Part shown: positions 61,768 to 64,000 of the stretch, piece after piece
Position numbering within the stretch: position 1 is the first letter of the stretch
Layout of the letters: every line of letters begins with the position of its first letter
NCBI GenBank assembly: GCA_044361315.1
Contig: JBIKJA010000015.1
Span: forward strand, 15,684 to 79,683
From: Crocinitomix sp044361315
GTDB lineage: Bacteria; Bacteroidota; Bacteroidia; Flavobacteriales_D; Crocinitomicaceae
Reading direction: 5' to 3'
Length of the DNA: 64,000 bases
Position numbers and translations under genes: made by a program
Notes under the pieces: generated by a model
Told to the model about the DNA's origin: nothing
What the model saw: only the letters and a program-made list of their open reading frames with translations
The model's database searches: none

Positions 61768-62558
61768 TGAGCAGTATGAACGATTTAGGTAATTTAATGC
61801 GAGATACATTAGATGCCGCAGCCGCAGATTATAAACACGATTTACAAATTTTACCGCACGTTAAAGTTATGAAAATGGGCGGTCAAAGCATCACCGATCG
61901 TGGGCGTAAAGCTGTTTTCCCGATTTTGGACGAAATTGTAGCAAATAAGGATAAACATCAAATTATTATCACCTCTGGGGGCGGAACACGCGCTCGTCAT
62001 AGCTATCAAGTTGGTATTGATTTAAATATGCCTGTTGGTGTTTTGGCAGAAATGGGTGGTGCAATCACCGTGCAAAATGCGCGAATGCTTCAGATGGTTA
62101 TGGCGAAACATGGCGGAATTTTTTTGGATCACCTCGAATTTGAAAAACTACCTCTTTTCTTGCGATTAGGTTGTATTCCTATTATGCCCGGCATGCCTCC
62201 ATATAGCTATTGGGAAGATATTCCTGAAGCAGGTTCTATTCCTATGCACCGAACAGATTGTGGAGCCTTTTTCACAGCTGAAGCATTGGGAGCGGACACT
62301 GTCTATTTTATCAAAGATGAAAAGGGGCTTTATACAGACGATCCGAAGAAAAATCCAAACGCAACATTTATTCCACGCATTCATGTAGATGAATTAATTG
62401 AAATGGATTTAGGGGATTTGATCGTTGAACGCGTCATTTTAGATTATATGAAACGATCGCGCTTTGTAAAAAAACTCATTTTTATTAATGGTTTAGAAAA
62501 AGGTGAAATTACTAAAGCGCTTAATGGTGAACAAACAGGCACTGAAATCTACGTTTAA
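61764..62558 (+). CDS. mosB: Molybdenum storage protein beta-subunit-like
   Basis: The 264-residue protein matches the MoSto beta subunit even more closely than its neighbour matches alpha: MKMGGQSITDRGRKAVFPIL, TSGGGTRARHSYQVGIDLNM, PVGVLAEMGGAITVQNARML, GMPPYSYWEDIPEAGSIPMH and FIKDEKGLYTDDPKKNPNAT. It carries the nucleotide-binding loops of the amino acid kinase fold. The start codon overlaps the stop of the alpha-like gene (ATGA), so both subunits are made in step, as expected for a heterohexamer. A hairpin terminator follows. Confidence 0.75.
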   Translation: MMSSMNDLGNLMRDTLDAAAADYKHDLQILPHVKVMKMGGQSITDRGRKAVFPILDEIVANKDKHQIIITSGGGTRARHSYQVGIDLNMPVGVLAEMGGAITVQNARMLQMVMAKHGGIFLDHLEFEKLPLFLRLGCIPIMPGMPPYSYWEDIPEAGSIPMHRTDCGAFFTAEALGADTVYFIKDEKGLYTDDPKKNPNATFIPRIHVDELIEMDLGDLIVERVILDYMKRSRFVKKLIFINGLEKGEITKALNGEQTGTEIYV

Positions 62559-62577
62559 CGCTGTATTGTTAATTGTT

Positions 62578-62611
62578 GCAAAAGGTCGTTTTTAATTAAG
62601 CGGCCTTTTGC
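62578..62611 (+). terminator. Terminator after the mosB-like gene
   Basis: GCAAAAGGTCG (62578-62588) pairs with CGGCCTTTTGC (62601-62611), with one G-U pair, followed by a short T-rich stretch. It closes the ECF/Mos operon. Confidence 0.65.
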
Positions 62612-62960
62612 GTTTCTAAAAACTTTTATTTGTACCCATTTTAGTTTCGTTTACTTTCAGTCATGCCGTTTCTTTTAAAAACTATTAAACCCTAAAATTT
62701 TATAACCCAAATTAGCTAAAAAATTTATTCACACTCACCGCCATTTTCTTTATAACACCCGTTTAACTATACAGATAGCTTGTTGATAACTCTTTTTTTT
62801 GTTTTTTTTATAAAAAAATTATTGCCTAATTATTAATTCTAAATAGTTGATATTCAAATTTTTGTTATCTATCTGCAAAAAATCTGCAAAAAATCTGCAA
62901 AAAAACACATCGAATGTTGCGTATTATTTATATAATTGTAGAAATCAATTTTATAATTAT
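62612..62960. other. AT-rich intergenic stretch with tandem 11-bp repeat
   Basis: The stretch is very AT-rich. ATCTGCAAAAA is repeated exactly three times at 62871-62903, about 60 bases upstream of the secreted-protein start. Its position near the promoter suggests a regulator-binding array or a slippage-prone tract. No exact TAnnTTTG was found (TATAATTG at about 62931 is the nearest). Confidence 0.6.
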
Positions 62961-64000
62961 ATGAAAAAATTTTTACTATTATTGTGTGCAAGTGTCGCCT
63001 TTTCGGGACTCTACGCACAAGAACCTACTCCACTTTATGGTGCGCAAAAATATGGCAACCAGCTCTATAAAATGGATACTACAGGTGGAGGAATGTCTGT
63101 AATATCAACGATTACAATGACTTCGCCATATTACATGTATGGTACTTATGGTTTAGCGCTAGACCCAACTACCGATATCATGTATATTTTGTATGAAAAC
63201 GGTCATTCTGGGAATAGACGGCTAGGGACTCTTAATGTCTTGACTGGGTCTATCACTGATATTGGAATTGCTGGAGATTTGGCGGATATTGCGTTTGGTC
63301 CAGACGGAAGATTGTACGCTACTGAAAATTCATGGAGTTATACCTTTGATTTCGTGGAAATCAATAAGCTAACCGGGGCTCAGACATTTTTATTAGGTCA
63401 TACAAACTCAACACGAGGTGCTTCTATTTGTTATGATCCGTTTAACAATAAAATGTTGAAGTTTGACCGTTCGGATATCGCAAGCATCAACCTAGGCACA
63501 ATGGTGGAAACAAATGAATCGCCTATTAGTCTTCCTTACTCTGATGTCGGTGCTTCTGTGGTGTATAGTCCTACAAAAGCAATGACTGTTCATTGGGGAA
63601 CACTTTACCGCTTTAATACAAGTACAAAAGTTTTTACTTATGTTGGCAGTGCTCCAGGCCAATTGCATGCACTCGCTTTTGGTGTACAACCATGTGTACC
63701 GATTGATATCGTAGCCTCTACAATTGAATTATGTGAAGGTGATCCTGTTAACCTAGATGCTACGGCGTTAGGAACAATTACGTGGGATGGTGGAATCACT
63801 GATGGTGTTGATTTTATTCCTGGACCTGCTGGTGTTTACCACTATACACCAACAAGTGATAGTGAAGAAGATTGTGAGTCTGACGGAATTGATATTACAG
63901 TAATTGCTTTACCTACAATTCTTGCTGGTTCTGGTGACTTAAACTATTGTGTTGGTGAAACGGTTACACTTTCTGCTTCTGGTGATGCTGATTTATATGT
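62961..64000 (+). CDS. Large secreted repeat protein, N-terminal part (partial)
   Basis: ATG 62961 starts a signal peptide (MKKFLLLLCASVAFSGLYAQ). The frame is open to the right edge (346 codons). The first ~240 residues read like a beta-propeller (YGLALDPTTDIMYILYENGH, LADIAFGPDGRLYATENSWS). From about residue 245, Ig-like modules begin (CVPIDIVASTIELCEGDPVN, then CVGETVTLSASGDADLYV) of the type found in gliding-associated/T9SS-exported adhesins. A C-terminal sorting domain is expected outside the window. Surface or extracellular location is likely. Confidence 0.8.
   Translation, partial: MKKFLLLLCASVAFSGLYAQEPTPLYGAQKYGNQLYKMDTTGGGMSVISTITMTSPYYMYGTYGLALDPTTDIMYILYENGHSGNRRLGTLNVLTGSITDIGIAGDLADIAFGPDGRLYATENSWSYTFDFVEINKLTGAQTFLLGHTNSTRGASICYDPFNNKMLKFDRSDIASINLGTMVETNESPISLPYSDVGASVVYSPTKAMTVHWGTLYRFNTSTKVFTYVGSAPGQLHALAFGVQPCVPIDIVASTIELCEGDPVNLDATALGTITWDGGITDGVDFIPGPAGVYHYTPTSDSEEDCESDGIDITVIALPTILAGSGDLNYCVGETVTLSASGDADLY

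Noticed and set aside
60919..62558. Two UMP kinase paralogues
   Set aside because: Both are longer than PyrH, occur as an overlapping pair, and carry segments matching MosA and MosB separately (for example PPHHYWEKPP and MPPYSYWEDIP).
62871..62903. Possible CRISPR-like array
   Set aside because: The units are 11 bases, directly adjacent and without spacers, and no cas genes are near.

Overview
The window is a low-GC chromosomal segment of a Bacteroidota bacterium, most likely a Flavobacteriales member. The evidence is the panC / short glycogen synthase / DUF4270 / glmS neighbourhood, a protein with a C-terminal type IX secretion (T9SS) sorting domain, a large secreted repeat protein at the right edge, almost no Shine-Dalgarno sequences, and repeated TAnnTTTG (-7) promoter motifs often preceded by TTG/TTTG about 20 bases upstream. 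A narrower placement (a Crocinitomicaceae/Fluviicola-like lineage) is only a guess. No rRNA, tRNA, CRISPR array, prophage or intact insertion sequence was seen.

Layout. 1-16 kb: the C-terminus of a UbiB-like protein, asnS, an ArsC-like protein, a DMT permease, a lone biotin carrier, a YgiQ-type radical SAM protein, a MarC protein, purN, an iodotyrosine deiodinase-like flavoprotein, the acpP-fabF-rnc operon, metK and panC. 16-31 kb: the tightly packed glycogen synthase-like/DUF4270/glmS operon, a YceH-like protein, a rhomboid protease, a 1231-residue membrane histidine kinase, uridine kinase, three glycosyltransferases and an Nfu scaffold. 31-36 kb: secreted proteins, an ECF sigma factor with a coupled Cys-rich membrane partner, and much gene debris. 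36-45 kb: purH and the complete mreBCD-PBP2-rodA elongasome cluster followed by a CPBP protease. 44-57 kb: a PolB-like exonuclease, lipB with a serine hydrolase, a MauG/CCP-type dihaem protein, a PGI/PMI-type isomerase, lysS, a tandem DUF486 pair, TspO, a haem-binding protein, a methyltransferase and tadA.

The most interesting part is 58.3-62.6 kb. A signal-peptide-bearing outer-membrane barrel is followed by a single protein that looks like an ECF transporter T subunit fused through a glycine-rich linker to an S subunit. Two overlapping amino-acid-kinase-fold genes follow, which resemble the alpha and beta subunits of the molybdenum storage protein (MosA/MosB). The inner-membrane protein and the two storage subunits overlap, so they are almost certainly co-translated. 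I propose an import-and-store module for molybdate, tungstate or another oxyanion. No ABC ATPase for it lies in the window.

A second theme is decay and repeats. At least ten gene remnants carry frameshifts, nonsense codons or lost starts: a small secreted protein, a collagen-like protein, a toxin/immunity-like cassette, a YdeI-like protein, a GlsB/YeaQ-like protein, a lipoprotein, an OMP barrel and others. Four copies of one intergenic repeat (GCGTTAG...AACGCCC) share a hairpin whose stem shows compensatory base changes. A 55-bp promoter-bearing segment is duplicated upstream of a glycosyltransferase. Some single-base disruptions could be assembly errors.
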